From assembly GCA_913774715.1 (NCBI GenBank), contig CAJYHS010000226.1, forward strand, positions 1-64,000: 64,000 nt of DNA. Direction: 5' to 3'. The position numbers and the translations under genes are program-made. Source of the DNA: an uncultured Siphonobacter sp. GTDB taxonomy: Bacteria; Bacteroidota; Bacteroidia; Cytophagales; Spirosomataceae. This document shows positions 50,548-59,775 of this stretch, one piece after another. Below the pieces are notes generated by a model that saw only the letters and a program-made list of their open reading frames with translations, made no database searches and had not been told where the DNA came from. Every line of letters begins with the position of its first letter. Position 1 is the first letter of the stretch.

Positions 50548-52062
50548 TTACGACAAAGCCTCTGCAAAGGCAGCTTGGGGACTTTCCTGAAGCTTACCGA
50601 TGTAATACGAAACGCGTTCGTTAAAACCGGGTAAGACATTCAGATCCGTGCCCCAGAAATCCTGGTTGCTCAATACTTCCGACAGGTCACCGTTGCGGCC
50701 CCACCATTCGAAATACCAGCCTGCGGGCTCGTCCTGAATGAGGTACGATTCACCGTTACGTTCGCCGAAGTACTTGCCATTTTCTTCTTTTACTGCTTTC
50801 ATGAATAACACGTACGCTGCAAAGCCCAGAGCAAAACGCTCGGGAGCCGTACCCACCTGCTGGTAATGTTTCAGCAACAGAGGTACATTACGCGTTTTCA
50901 TCTTCGAGGTATAGTACAACGTAATGCTGAGTAGCTTATGTTCCAGGAATGGGTTCGCAAAGCGATTTAATAAGCCGGCTCCGTAGGTACGGGCTGTTTC
51001 CAGATCAATGTCATACGGAATGGCAGGAGCCAGCTCCTCGAACATCAGTTCTTTCACGTAACGGGCCGAAACGGGATCAGCCATGCTTTCACGAACGGCG
51101 TTTTTACCCGAAAGGAAGTTCAGACCGCAGGTTAGCGAGTGTGACCCATTCAATAAGCGAAGTTTTAATTCCCGATACCGGTCGATGTCTGGCTTGATGA
51201 TTACGCCCAGAGCATTGCTCTCATCACAATCAGCCTCGTCGAAGCTCAGCACGCTTTTTACTTTCTCATCGCCTTCAATGGCCCAGAGACGATATACTTC
51301 CGACACACAAAGTAAGCCATCCTGATAACCCAGTTTTTGCTCGTAATCGGCCTGATCGGCCGCGTTAGGCTTCCCAGGAACGATGCGGTCTACCAGCGAA
51401 TTACAGAACGAGTTCGCTGTTTCCAGCCACTGGATAAACGCTGCTTCCAACTGACCACGTTTCGCCAGTTCGAGCACGATTTTGCGAAGGTTGGTACCAT
51501 TATCAGGTACTAATTCCGTTGGAACAATCACCATTCCTTTGTCGGCGGCTCCTTCGAAGGCTTTCCAGCGAGCGTATAAAAAGGCTGTTAATTTTCCGGG
51601 GAAGGATTGTGGCGGCGTGGCCTGAAGGTTCTCGTTTTCGTCGAGTTGAATGCCTATTTCCGTCGTATTGGAAATCACAATCTGCATATCCGGATTAGAC
51701 GCACAGGCCATAATCGCGTCCCACTGGCTGGGAGCGGCCAGCGTCCGGGATATGCTGGCGTTAACGATGTATTCTTCAATGGGCTGACCCTTTTCATCTA
51801 ACCCGCGAATGGCTTGCGTGAATAACTGATCCTGCCGATCGAACTCGGAGGTATCCGTTCCCGTTGATTTAACTACGACAATGCGTCCATTAAATACCCC
51901 CTGACGGTTCGCCTTATCCACGAAATAATCGCATAGGCCGCGTAGTAACACGCCAGTGCCGAATTGTAAAATGCGTTCGGGTAATTCAAAAACGGAAGGA
52001 TCTGGTAATTGAACCGGCACAGATGCCGAAATTTGAGACAAATTTTCGCGGGAGAGCAACAT
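50548..52062 (-). CDS. uxaB: Tagaturonate reductase (altronate oxidoreductase)
   Basis: UxaB reduces D-tagaturonate to D-altronate with NADH. I start at ATG 52062 (MLLSRENLSQISASVPVQL), giving 504 aa; the open frame continues to 52215, but the extra leader is unlike the family. The N-terminal NAD-binding region contains ILQFGTGVLLRGLCDYFVDKA (about 31-51), and a C-terminal mannitol-dehydrogenase-type domain carries RLLNGSHSLTCGLNFLSGK (about 306-324). The Lys/Asn/His active-site set fits the polyol dehydrogenase family. It heads the uronate genes; uxaC and KDG kinase or aldolase are not in the window. Confidence 0.9.
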   Translation of the reverse strand: MLLSRENLSQISASVPVQLPDPSVFELPERILQFGTGVLLRGLCDYFVDKANRQGVFNGRIVVVKSTGTDTSEFDRQDQLFTQAIRGLDEKGQPIEEYIVNASISRTLAAPSQWDAIMACASNPDMQIVISNTTEIGIQLDENENLQATPPQSFPGKLTAFLYARWKAFEGAADKGMVIVPTELVPDNGTNLRKIVLELAKRGQLEAAFIQWLETANSFCNSLVDRIVPGKPNAADQADYEQKLGYQDGLLCVSEVYRLWAIEGDEKVKSVLSFDEADCDESNALGVIIKPDIDRYRELKLRLLNGSHSLTCGLNFLSGKNAVRESMADPVSARYVKELMFEELAPAIPYDIDLETARTYGAGLLNRFANPFLEHKLLSITLYYTSKMKTRNVPLLLKHYQQVGTAPERFALGFAAYVLFMKAVKEENGKYFGERNGESYLIQDEPAGWYFEWWGRNGDLSEVLSNQDFWGTDLNVLPGFNERVSYYIGKLQESPQAAFAEALS

Positions 52063-52230
52063 GACTGAGTTAGTATGATAAGTTTTGGTTGAAAGCCAGA
52101 CCTTGAAGCAGTTTGGGAAAATCCATCCTGTCTGCTGTCCTGCTTTTAACCCATTCAAAAAGTAGCTGTTAAACGTCGATCGATTATCGTAAGGACGGGC
52201 GAAAGTGTAGAACACCCTGAATAAAAAGAA

Positions 52231-52956
52231 ATGATGAACGAAGGAACTTGGAAGAATGAAGAGCCGACTAAGGAAAATCCAGCATTTTCCAGTGAATTAG
52301 TCGTGACTAAGGATGGCAGTCATACCTTATACTCCGCTCGTTTTAATCAATGGTATCATTCCCTTTCGGGAGCCTTTCAGGAATCCCGACGCATTTTTAT
52401 GGAGTTAGGTTTCGATTATGTAAAAGATTCCGGCAAAAAACCGCTTCGCATTCTGGAAATGGGTTTCGGAACAGGATCTAATACATTACTCACATTATTG
52501 AAGAGCCAAGAAGAACAAATTCCGGTGCATTATACCAGTCTGGAAGCGTATCCAGTGAGGGCTGAAGCTTACGAAAAGCTGAATTATGATTCCATCCTGC
52601 ATTCGGCAGTTTTACAAAGGCTGCACCAGGCTCCCTGGAATGAATCGATAGCGATTCTACCGGATTTTACCCTTCAGAAATTACATACGACCATTCAGGA
52701 TTTCATTCAGCAAGGCATTTCGCAGGAGCCTTATGATTTGGTGTACTATGATGCCTTTGCTCCCAGCTCACAGCCCGAACTCTGGACGCCTGAGATTTTT
52801 GCAGGTCTGGCTAAAATGTTACACACGGGAAGCGTACTAACGACTTACTGTTCCAAAGGAGAAGTGCGTCGAGCTTTGAAAGCAGCTGGTTTTCGCATCG
52901 AAAAGCACCCCGGACCGGGTTATAAACGGGAGGTAGTCCGGGCTATTCTGCAATAA
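52231..52956 (+). CDS. mnmD: tRNA (mnm5s2U34) methyltransferase domain protein
   Basis: MnmD is the methyltransferase half of MnmC; it finishes mnm5s2U at the wobble base of several tRNAs. The 241 residues contain the SAM loop MGFGTGSNTLL (77-87), the acidic strand VHYTSLEAYP (about 98-107) and the catalytic DLVYYDAFAPSSQPELW (about 170-186). The oxidoreductase domain of E. coli MnmC is absent, as in many Bacteroidota. It is divergent from uxaB and ends just before the hsp20 regulatory region. Confidence 0.85.
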   Translation: MMNEGTWKNEEPTKENPAFSSELVVTKDGSHTLYSARFNQWYHSLSGAFQESRRIFMELGFDYVKDSGKKPLRILEMGFGTGSNTLLTLLKSQEEQIPVHYTSLEAYPVRAEAYEKLNYDSILHSAVLQRLHQAPWNESIAILPDFTLQKLHTTIQDFIQQGISQEPYDLVYYDAFAPSSQPELWTPEIFAGLAKMLHTGSVLTTYCSKGEVRRALKAAGFRIEKHPGPGYKREVVRAILQ

Positions 52957-52978
52957 AATGACATTTTAAATATACATT

Positions 52979-53036
52979 AAGACAATTTGTCATTTCATAA
53001 ATTTAAATTTTTCGAATTTTAAGACATTTTGTCATT
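52979..53036. promoter_or_regulatory. Repeated dyads upstream of hsp20, candidate heat-shock operators
   Basis: AAGACAATTTGTCATT (52979-52994) and AAGACATTTTGTCATT (53021-53036) differ at one base and are 42 bp apart, four helical turns. Each contains a GACA/TGTC dyad. A third half-site AATGACA lies at 52957-52963. They sit 107-164 bp before the hsp20 ATG. Such spacing suits a dimeric or tetrameric regulator; the identity of the regulator is unknown. Confidence 0.5.
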
Positions 53037-53142
53037 AAAGATAAGTTTTTCGGGTTCGGCATAAGTGTTTAAATAAGTAGATCGTCCGACGACATAGTTT
53101 GTAAGTCGGTTTACATCGAAAACAATAAAACGTATTATAGCC

Positions 53143-53580
53143 ATGACACTCGTTAAATTCAATCAACCTGCTTTTCCTTCGTTAGTAAATCGTTTATTCA
53201 ACGACGACTTTTTCAAGACCTATAATGGTGTAGCAACGAAGGATGAATTTCATTCGCTACCTGCTGTCAACGTAAAAGAAGTAGAAGGATCTTTCCAGAT
53301 TGAACTGGCTGCCCCCGGTCTGAAAAAAGAGGATTTCAAAATTAGCGTACACGAAAATCGTCTGTCGATTTCAGTGAAGAAAGAAAATGCTAACGAAGAA
53401 AACACTGAAAAATACAGCCGCAAGGAATTCAGCTATAGCAGCTTCCAGCGTTCGTTTATGTTACCTAAAACGGTAGACGGCGAAAAAATCGAAGCTGCCT
53501 ATACCGATGGGATTCTGAACATTACGCTTCCTAAAAAAGAAGAAGCAAAAGTTCAGCCCCGCGAAATTTCCATTGCCTAA
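53143..53580 (+). CDS. Small heat-shock protein, Hsp20/alpha-crystallin family
   Basis: The 145-residue chaperone holds unfolding proteins without ATP. The alpha-crystallin domain (about 42-135) starts with PAVNVKEVEGSFQIELAAPG and ends with the GILNITLPKKEE motif (about 126-137); the C-terminal tail carries EISIA, close to the I-x-I motif of the family. A repeated dyad upstream probably controls heat induction, and a strong terminator follows. The neighbouring HtrA protease gene makes this a small protein-quality-control region. Confidence 0.9.
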   Translation: MTLVKFNQPAFPSLVNRLFNDDFFKTYNGVATKDEFHSLPAVNVKEVEGSFQIELAAPGLKKEDFKISVHENRLSISVKKENANEENTEKYSRKEFSYSSFQRSFMLPKTVDGEKIEAAYTDGILNITLPKKEEAKVQPREISIA

Positions 53581-53608
53581 CCTTAATTAGTGCCGTTGGA
53601 TCGTGAAG

Positions 53609-53646
53609 AAAAGCAGAGAGAGTTTGATAATTCTCTCTGCTTTTTT
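53609..53646 (+). terminator. Terminator of hsp20
   Basis: AAAAGCAGAGAG (53609-53620) and CTCTCTGCTTTT (53633-53644) are perfect 12-bp arms with a 12-nt loop, followed by a T6 run. It lies 28 bp after the stop. Confidence 0.8.
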
Positions 53647-53859
53647 AACTTTCAGCCCTGCAATTCCCCTATCATCACATTCTGTTGTTAAAAAAGCTTA
53701 AAGCCTTTAATTTCGCAACAGATTTTCTCTAAACTGCGTTAAGGTTAGCAAGTCTATGTACTTACAAAACTTTGGTATAAACTTTTGTTGAATCGATTTG
53801 GAGCACTGTTACTCAACTAAATTTTTTGAATTTCCCTCTCCAAACAACGTTTAACAGCT

Positions 53860-55383
53860 ATGAATAACAGCAATTGGAAATCTCTGGCCCTGGTTGGGGT
53901 TTTGAGTAGTGGCCTTACCCTTGGGGGAGCCCATTTATTAGGATTAGGATCGAACCGCGATGTAGTTTTTACAGAAGCGAACTCTTCAGGATCAAACGCG
54001 AAGTTCACAACGAACATGGCCGGTATCCCCGGTGATTTCGTTTCAGCTGCGGATAAATCAACGCCCGCAGTAGTGCATATTAAATCAAAAGTCGTTCGAC
54101 AGGTAAGCCAGCGGCAGATGCCTAGCTTCTTTGATTTCTTCGGCGACGAAGATTTCGGCGGAGGCAGCCGTCGTCCCCAGCGTCAGGAAGGCATTTCTTC
54201 GGGTTCAGGAGTAATCATCAGCCCTGACGGATACATTGTTACGAACAATCACGTGGTAGCAGACGCTTCCGAACTGGAAGTTGTACTAAGTGATAAACGC
54301 ACCTACAAAGCAAAACTGATCGGTACGGACCCTAACACGGACATCGCCGTTATTCAGTTACAGGGTGATAAAATTCCTAACAATTTACCTTACTTACCCT
54401 TCGCCAATTCCGATGAAATTAAAGTTGGAGAATGGGTACTGGCTGTAGGTAACCCCTTTGATCTGGAATCAACGGTAACCGCAGGTATTGTAAGTGCGAA
54501 AGGTCGTTCGATTGGTATCATCGGTGACCGTGACAAAGCTCAAAGCCCAATTGAAGCCTTCATCCAGACGGATGCAGCCGTAAACCCTGGTAACTCAGGT
54601 GGTGCTTTAGTGAACTCAAAAGGCGATCTGATTGGTATTAACACCGCTATCGCTGGTGGCCAGTCGGGAACTTACGTAGGTTACTCTTTCGCCGTTCCTT
54701 CGAATCTGGTAAAACGAGTAGCCAGTGACTTACTGAAATACGGTAATGTACAGCGTGGCTTCCTGGGTATTTCCCAGATGCAGCCTGTAGATGAAAAATT
54801 CGCCGCTCAGAAAGATCTGAAAGCCACTTCCGGTATTTACTTCGGTAGCTTCGGTGAAAATGCCAATGCCAGTGCCGCCAAAGCTGCGGGGCTGAAAATT
54901 GGTGACGTGATTGTCAAAATCGACGGCAAAGAAGTACGTGACCTGCCTCGCCTCGTTGAACTGGTCGGTGCTCAGCACAAACCCGGTGATGTGGTAGTGG
55001 TAACGGTTAACCGTGACGGCCAGTTGAAAGACTTCAACGTTACCCTGAAAAACATGGAAGGTAACACTGGTATTGTGAAATCCCCGGTTACGTCTTTAGT
55101 GCAGGTAGAATCTATCGGTGCGAAACTGGATAATGTGAACACCAACGAAAAAGCAAAATTCCGGATCAACGGAGGTGCGAAAGTCGTAGAGGTGTTACCA
55201 GACGGATGGATGGAGTACCAGGAAGTTCCGGTTGGCTTTATTATCACGAAAATTGATGATACGGCCGTGAAGGATGCAAAACAAGCCGGAGACCTGCTGG
55301 CGAACCGCCGAGGTCGCGTACGGATCATTGGTATCGACCCTTCCAGTGGACAACAGTACCGGATTGATGGCACTTTACGCTAA
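53860..55383 (+). CDS. htrA: DegP/HtrA-type periplasmic serine protease (Do family)
   Basis: The 507-residue envelope protease degrades or refolds damaged proteins. An N-terminal span/signal (about 8-30) anchors or exports it. The protease domain (about 65-285) carries the triad His131 (TNNHVVAD), Asp161 (NTDIAVI) and Ser246 (VNPGNSGGA). One clear PDZ domain follows (about 295-400, GFLGISQMQ to VRDLPRLVELVG), and a second, weaker PDZ-like region (about 420-505) ends in RGRVRIIGIDPSS. The Ser/Gly/Arg-rich stretch near 93-110 is a flexible insert typical of the LA loop. Confidence 0.95.
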   Translation: MNNSNWKSLALVGVLSSGLTLGGAHLLGLGSNRDVVFTEANSSGSNAKFTTNMAGIPGDFVSAADKSTPAVVHIKSKVVRQVSQRQMPSFFDFFGDEDFGGGSRRPQRQEGISSGSGVIISPDGYIVTNNHVVADASELEVVLSDKRTYKAKLIGTDPNTDIAVIQLQGDKIPNNLPYLPFANSDEIKVGEWVLAVGNPFDLESTVTAGIVSAKGRSIGIIGDRDKAQSPIEAFIQTDAAVNPGNSGGALVNSKGDLIGINTAIAGGQSGTYVGYSFAVPSNLVKRVASDLLKYGNVQRGFLGISQMQPVDEKFAAQKDLKATSGIYFGSFGENANASAAKAAGLKIGDVIVKIDGKEVRDLPRLVELVGAQHKPGDVVVVTVNRDGQLKDFNVTLKNMEGNTGIVKSPVTSLVQVESIGAKLDNVNTNEKAKFRINGGAKVVEVLPDGWMEYQEVPVGFIITKIDDTAVKDAKQAGDLLANRRGRVRIIGIDPSSGQQYRIDGTLR

Positions 55384-55400
55384 TCGATCATAAAAAAGAA

Positions 55401-55431
55401 AAAAATCCTCGTCATTTGACGGGGATTTTTT
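55401..55431 (+). terminator. Terminator of htrA
   Basis: AAAAATCCTCGTC (55401-55413) pairs with GACGGGGATTTTT (55418-55430) around a 4-nt loop, with one G-T or mismatched position, then a T-run. It lies 17 bp after the stop. Confidence 0.7.
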
Positions 55432-55468
55432 GTTTCTATAGAATTCTAAATATTACTTTCCGTACTCA

Positions 55469-55496
55469 TTTGCCTTCGATACTTATTTTAAATTTG
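55469..55496 (+). promoter_or_regulatory. Promoter of the 396-aa unknown gene
   Basis: TTTG (55469-55472) and an exact -7 box TAAATTTG (55489-55496) are 16 bp apart, slightly short for the Bacteroidota consensus. The box lies 40 bp before the ATG at 55537. Confidence 0.5.
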
Positions 55497-55536
55497 AGAC
55501 TTCATTTTTCTTTGAAGAGAAAACAGTAAAAGCCTT

Positions 55537-56727
55537 ATGCCGAAGTTAGACGTTGCCGCCATTGAAACCTACGCCAAAGCGTATGCGGCCCAGCTTTGTA
55601 ATGAGCAATACGCTCAGCGGGATCGGATTAATGGGGAGGCTCTGCTTCAGTTCAGTCCCGTTTCTCAGGTTAATCTTTTTGTTATTCGGAATTTATATGA
55701 CTTCTGGAAAGAAACGGCGACAGCCTTCCGAAGTCCTTACTTCAATTTCGAACACGAAGAGGTTAAAACGGCTCTACAAAGTTTTCTCAATACGGTTTCC
55801 AAACACATTTCCGTAGAACGGAAAGATCTGGAATCCTTGGTAGCCCAATCTACTCACGAAAGTCTGGAGTTATTGTTAGCTCCGCAGGAATACTTCGAAG
55901 GCTGGTTACGCGAACTACCCGATTTTCGATTAACCCCGGATGATTTAAAGTCGCTGAAAAAATACAATCGCATCCATAAAGGAATCGTAGAGGGATTAAG
56001 CGAGCGTCTGGGTAACGAAACCGTGTATATTAACCGAGCCGTCGAGTGGGTGCAGGAATTGGTTAAAGACTCCGGCCGTCTCGATTCAAAGGCAGGTCTG
56101 CTGGATACTTTTTCGACTACGCTGCCCGTTGATGAGCAAACGTTATACAAAAAAGAAATTCAGGCCGAGTCTACTCAAAACTTCTTTGATCAGGTAGAAG
56201 TAACCCCAGCGGGTTCGTCTCCTTCAAAAGATGCATTTTACGTAGCCAACTCAGGTATCAGCCGTACGGAATCCAGTCCGGAGTCTATAGCATCCAGCAT
56301 CAGTACAGCCTCAGAAGCGGCCCTACCGGCTCCTGACTACGCAGCCATTCCGACTTCTCCTGCCATCACTCCGGCGGAAGATGTAACGGCCAGCGTCAAT
56401 GATCAGTTTTCCATGCAGCCAACGATGCTCAACGAAAAACTGAAGGAAGAAAAACCAGCCGAAACCGTAAGCAGCCAATATCAACACCGGCCTATTTCAA
56501 GCATTCACAGCTATATTTCGTTAAATCATAAATTCATTTTCATCAATCAGCTTTTTAAAGGCGATGCCACTGCTTACCATCAGGCGATTGACGAACTGGA
56601 ACAAGCCCAAAGTTTTGACCAGGCTAAAGATTTAATGAACCGGGTGTACGCTCCGCAATACAAATGGCGGGACGTAGCCGACGAAGCCGACGATTTTTAC
56701 GAGATCGTTCGTAGAAAATTTAATTAG
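55537..56727 (+). CDS. Unknown cytoplasmic protein (396 aa)
   Basis: I do not recognise a family. The N-terminal part (about 1-215) looks helical and folded; a central segment (about 220-315) is Ser/Ala/Pro/Thr-rich and probably disordered (SSPESIASSISTASEAALPA). The C-terminal 80 residues form a second helical block (HSYISLNHKFIFINQLFKGD, then WRDVADEADDFYEIVRRKFN). There is no signal peptide or membrane span. It has its own promoter and terminator. The layout of folded ends with a flexible linker suggests a scaffold or adaptor, but no function is visible. Confidence 0.6.
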   Translation: MPKLDVAAIETYAKAYAAQLCNEQYAQRDRINGEALLQFSPVSQVNLFVIRNLYDFWKETATAFRSPYFNFEHEEVKTALQSFLNTVSKHISVERKDLESLVAQSTHESLELLLAPQEYFEGWLRELPDFRLTPDDLKSLKKYNRIHKGIVEGLSERLGNETVYINRAVEWVQELVKDSGRLDSKAGLLDTFSTTLPVDEQTLYKKEIQAESTQNFFDQVEVTPAGSSPSKDAFYVANSGISRTESSPESIASSISTASEAALPAPDYAAIPTSPAITPAEDVTASVNDQFSMQPTMLNEKLKEEKPAETVSSQYQHRPISSIHSYISLNHKFIFINQLFKGDATAYHQAIDELEQAQSFDQAKDLMNRVYAPQYKWRDVADEADDFYEIVRRKFN

Positions 56728-56733
56728 CAAAAG

Positions 56734-56761
56734 AAAACCCGGCCTTCACAGGTCGGGTTTT
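56734..56761. terminator. Bidirectional terminator between the unknown gene and the FKBP gene
   Basis: AAAACCCG (56734-56741) and CGGGTTTT (56754-56761) flank a further GCCT/AGGT-like inner stem around TCAC. A and T runs on both sides let it serve the convergent genes at 56727 and 56781. Confidence 0.65.
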
Positions 56762-56780
56762 CTTTTAAAGTGGCTAGCAC

Positions 56781-57671
56781 TTAGTTAACCGAAAGAATTT
56801 CTACTTCAAATAAAATTGGCGTATAAGGCGGCACTACGTAACTACTGCCATTGGTTGCTCCTTGTGTTCCGTAAGCTATGGCATATGGAAGAATCAGGAT
56901 AGCTCTTTCTCCTAACTTCATTTTCTGTAAGCCTTCTGTAAAGCCGGAGATAAGGCTTGATACACCTACCGTCCAGGAAACTCCAGCAGCCGAACTTTCG
57001 TCAAACTTGGAGCCGCTGAGCAGCATTCCAGTATATTTAACCGTTACGTTTTTACCGGTGGTAATAGTGGCTCCCGTTCCTTCTTTCAAACGGATATAGG
57101 TTAACCCGCTGCTCGTTGTTTCGGTTACGGCTAATTTCTTTTCGGTAACGTACTCCTGAATCACTTCCCGCTCGCTTAGAATGTCCACCAGTTTAAGATC
57201 ATAACGAATGGCAGAATAAGCAGGTAATACTTCGCGGCTGTTTGTATCCTTGGCAGGCTGGTTGCCAAAGCCATACGTATGCGGACTCAATACGATTGCG
57301 GACTCTCCTTCTTTCACGAAAGATAATCCTCTCAATAAAGCTCCACCGTCATACCCGGTATTTAAACCCCAGGTAAGCTTCGCAACTCTGGTTTTATAGG
57401 TAGAGTCAACTACTTGATTACTTAAGTTACTGAGCGTAAAGTTAAACCGTAGCTGTTCACCCACCTGCGGTTGGCGACCAGTGGGGATGGCGTTATTAAT
57501 CTGATAATAAATGCCCTCAGGCGTTTTCGTTGGCGTTAAGTTATTGGCAGTGATATATGATTGAATCTGACGATCATTTTCCTCTGCCTTTTCACTCATT
57601 TCATTATTAAGGCTTTTACAGCCCGCTAATAAACTTGCTCCTGCCAGTACTAAAGGGAGATAAAACTTCAT
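56781..57671 (-). CDS. FKBP-type peptidyl-prolyl isomerase lipoprotein, two domains
   Basis: The 296-residue envelope foldase probably speeds proline isomerisation in exported proteins. The lipoprotein signal ends LLAGC (Cys18). The first FKBP-like domain (about 50-165) looks degenerate, while the second (about 195-296) has the canonical GKNVTVKYTGMLLSGSKFDE, FTEGLQKMKLGERAILILP and PYTPILFEVEILSV segments. It is the downstream member of a pair of FKBP lipoprotein genes on the same strand. Confidence 0.85.
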   Translation of the reverse strand: MKFYLPLVLAGASLLAGCKSLNNEMSEKAEENDRQIQSYITANNLTPTKTPEGIYYQINNAIPTGRQPQVGEQLRFNFTLSNLSNQVVDSTYKTRVAKLTWGLNTGYDGGALLRGLSFVKEGESAIVLSPHTYGFGNQPAKDTNSREVLPAYSAIRYDLKLVDILSEREVIQEYVTEKKLAVTETTSSGLTYIRLKEGTGATITTGKNVTVKYTGMLLSGSKFDESSAAGVSWTVGVSSLISGFTEGLQKMKLGERAILILPYAIAYGTQGATNGSSYVVPPYTPILFEVEILSVN

Positions 57672-57699
57672 TGCGACAAAATTTTTGTTAGTAAACGAT

Positions 57700-57724
57700 G
57701 AAAGACACCAAAGCGGTGTCTTTC
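57700..57724 (-). terminator. Terminator between the two FKBP genes
   Basis: GAAAGACACC (57700-57709) and GGTGTCTTTC (57715-57724) are perfect 10-bp arms with a 5-nt loop, 48 bp after the stop of the upstream FKBP gene. Only a weak T-tract follows, so partial read-through into the second FKBP gene is possible. Confidence 0.5.
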
Positions 57725-57772
57725 GGTTGGAAGATTCCTAAAAAGTTTCGTCAAAAAACCGAAATTCAGTGA

Positions 57773-58645
57773 CTAAACCGGCAACTTACCTTTTTTGATA
57801 TCAATCAATTCTACGTCAAATACGAGGATCGAGTTCGGAGGAATAGCTCCGGGAGAACCCTGTTCGCCATACCCTAAGGCCGAAGGAATCAGGATAGTAC
57901 CTTTTTCGCCTTTTTTCATGTTTTGAACCGCTTCATCAAAACCGGGGATCATCTGACCAACACCTACGGGGAAAGTTAAGCCTTCTTTGTGGTTTTCATC
58001 AAAGATTTTACCACTCAGCAACTTACCTGCATAGAATACTTTCACCGTATCTCCTTTAGCAGGAACTACGCCCGTTCCGGGAGTGGTTACCGCATACTGA
58101 ACACCTGAAGGTAACTTCACGGTATTCTTGAGATTATTTTTCGCCAGATAAGCCGCGATATCTGCTTCTTCTTTCTTCGGACGAGCCGTACGTTCGGCTT
58201 CTGCCCGCTTCTGGAAAGCTTCCTGCGTTTCGATTTTCAGCAGCTTAACCTGAAATTTAAAATCCGTTCCGGGTTTTGCAAATGGCGGAGGAGCCTGCAT
58301 GCTTGCACCTCGGAAAAGTGAATCAACACTGATATAGAACGTAGCACTGTCGCCAGCGGCAAGCATTTTCATACCATCTTCAAAACTGCCTTTATAAGGG
58401 CCTTTCTGAGCCAGCATCACTAAGGGTTGACCTTCTTTTTGAGAATCACGGAGGATGGAGTCACCAGCTGTTTTCACAACCATGTTGAACGTCATTACTT
58501 CACCATCTTTCGCTACTTTACCTTTTTCATCGTGTTCGTGAAATTGGTATTTTACTCCATTTTCAGCGACGCTAACCTTAAATTGGTTACAGGACCACAG
58601 GGTGGTGGCAGCCAGAACCGGCAGCATCCAGAGTTTTTTTTGCAT
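57773..58645 (-). CDS. FKBP-type peptidyl-prolyl isomerase lipoprotein, single C-terminal domain
   Basis: From ATG 58645 (MQKKLWMLPVLAATTLWSC, lipobox Cys19) the product is 290 aa; the longer frame to 58717 adds a non-signal leader. An N-terminal domain of FKBP-like or accessory type (about 40-150), a charged linker helix (about 150-180, EAFQKRAEAERTARPKKEE) and a canonical C-terminal FKBP domain follow (about 195-285, GDTVKVFYAGKLLSGKIFDE and NSILVFDVELIDIKKG). It is transcribed ahead of the other FKBP gene; the pair suggests a periplasmic protein-folding function. Confidence 0.85.
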   Translation of the reverse strand: MQKKLWMLPVLAATTLWSCNQFKVSVAENGVKYQFHEHDEKGKVAKDGEVMTFNMVVKTAGDSILRDSQKEGQPLVMLAQKGPYKGSFEDGMKMLAAGDSATFYISVDSLFRGASMQAPPPFAKPGTDFKFQVKLLKIETQEAFQKRAEAERTARPKKEEADIAAYLAKNNLKNTVKLPSGVQYAVTTPGTGVVPAKGDTVKVFYAGKLLSGKIFDENHKEGLTFPVGVGQMIPGFDEAVQNMKKGEKGTILIPSALGYGEQGSPGAIPPNSILVFDVELIDIKKGKLPV

Positions 58646-58737
58646 GAGAATTAATTCTATTTCAGAGTTTAAAAACAAAAGTACGGAATTGACGACAATG
58701 GAGAAAAAAAGCATCAACTCCGCCAGGGGCAGATTAG

Positions 58738-59775
58738 CTAGATCTCACGATCTAACTGATCTTTTATTTCAGGTAATAAAGAAACGAGACGAGTAACCGT
58801 TCCCTCTAGTGAATCCTGGCTACGTCCACCAGCGGCGTTTCGATGGCCACCACCATTAAAGTGTTTGCGAGCAAATTCATTAACAAACACATCTCCTACG
58901 GAACGGAACGACAGCTTCACTTCCCGGTCCCGTTCGATGAGTAACACGGCCATGACTACGTTTTCAATCGAAAGAATGTAGTTCACCACGCCTTCCGTAT
59001 CGCCCGTTTGAGAATTAAAACGCTTGAGTTCTTCGTTCGTTAAAGCTACGTAAGCGGCTTTGTATTCAGGCAATACGATCAGCTTCTGCGATAAAACATA
59101 TCCCAGAAACTGCATCCGAGTCAGGGAATTATTGTCGAAAATCAGACGGTGAATGCGGTTGGTATTCACGCCCAGTTCGATTAATTCAGCAGCCATACGG
59201 TGCACCGCTGGATTGGTACTGGGGTGACGAAACGACCCCGTATCAGTCATCAGACCGGCGTATAAACACTCGCCAATCCCAATGTCCAGCAGATCTTTCC
59301 CTTCCAGTTCGCCAATGATCTGATAAATCATTTGAGCCGTTGCCGCAGCAGTAGGTTCTGAAATGGCAATAACCGCAAAATCATCAGGATGGTAATGATG
59401 ATCGATCATTATTTTAGGAGCCGTCGCATTACGAATTATTGGCTCCAGATCGTGCAGACGAGCTAGAGAGTTAAAATCCAGACAGAAAATAACATCCGCT
59501 GCTGCTACCGTCTGAGCGGCCAGTGCGGCATTCCGATGGCTGAATTCAATAACATCTTCATTACCCGACATCCAGGAAAGAAACCGCGGCGATTCGGATG
59601 GAGTAATTACTTTAACGGTATGCCCTTTCTTTTTCAGATAACCGGCCCATCCTAGCGAAGAGCCCAGGGCATCGGCATCGGGATTATAATGAGTGGTGAT
59701 GACTACCCGTTGTGGCGTGTCGACCAATGTCTTTAAGGCCTGCAACGCATCCTGATTCATACTCAATTCGTTCAT
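58738..59775 (-). CDS. nrnA: DHH-family phosphoesterase (NrnA-type oligoribonuclease/pAp phosphatase)
   Basis: NrnA degrades very short RNAs and, in many members, 3'-phosphoadenosine 5'-phosphate. The 345-residue protein has the DHH metal motifs: THYNPDADALGSS (28-40), CLDFNS (98-103), the DHH box DHHYHPDD (125-132) and TDTGSF (about 170-175). The DHHA1 domain carries NGGGHRNAAGG (about 310-320). The frame starts at ATG 59775; a second Met at residue 6 is also possible. It is the first gene of the minus-strand run with the FKBP genes, 92 bp before them. Confidence 0.85.
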   Translation of the reverse strand: MNELSMNQDALQALKTLVDTPQRVVITTHYNPDADALGSSLGWAGYLKKKGHTVKVITPSESPRFLSWMSGNEDVIEFSHRNAALAAQTVAAADVIFCLDFNSLARLHDLEPIIRNATAPKIMIDHHYHPDDFAVIAISEPTAAATAQMIYQIIGELEGKDLLDIGIGECLYAGLMTDTGSFRHPSTNPAVHRMAAELIELGVNTNRIHRLIFDNNSLTRMQFLGYVLSQKLIVLPEYKAAYVALTNEELKRFNSQTGDTEGVVNYILSIENVVMAVLLIERDREVKLSFRSVGDVFVNEFARKHFNGGGHRNAAGGRSQDSLEGTVTRLVSLLPEIKDQLDREI

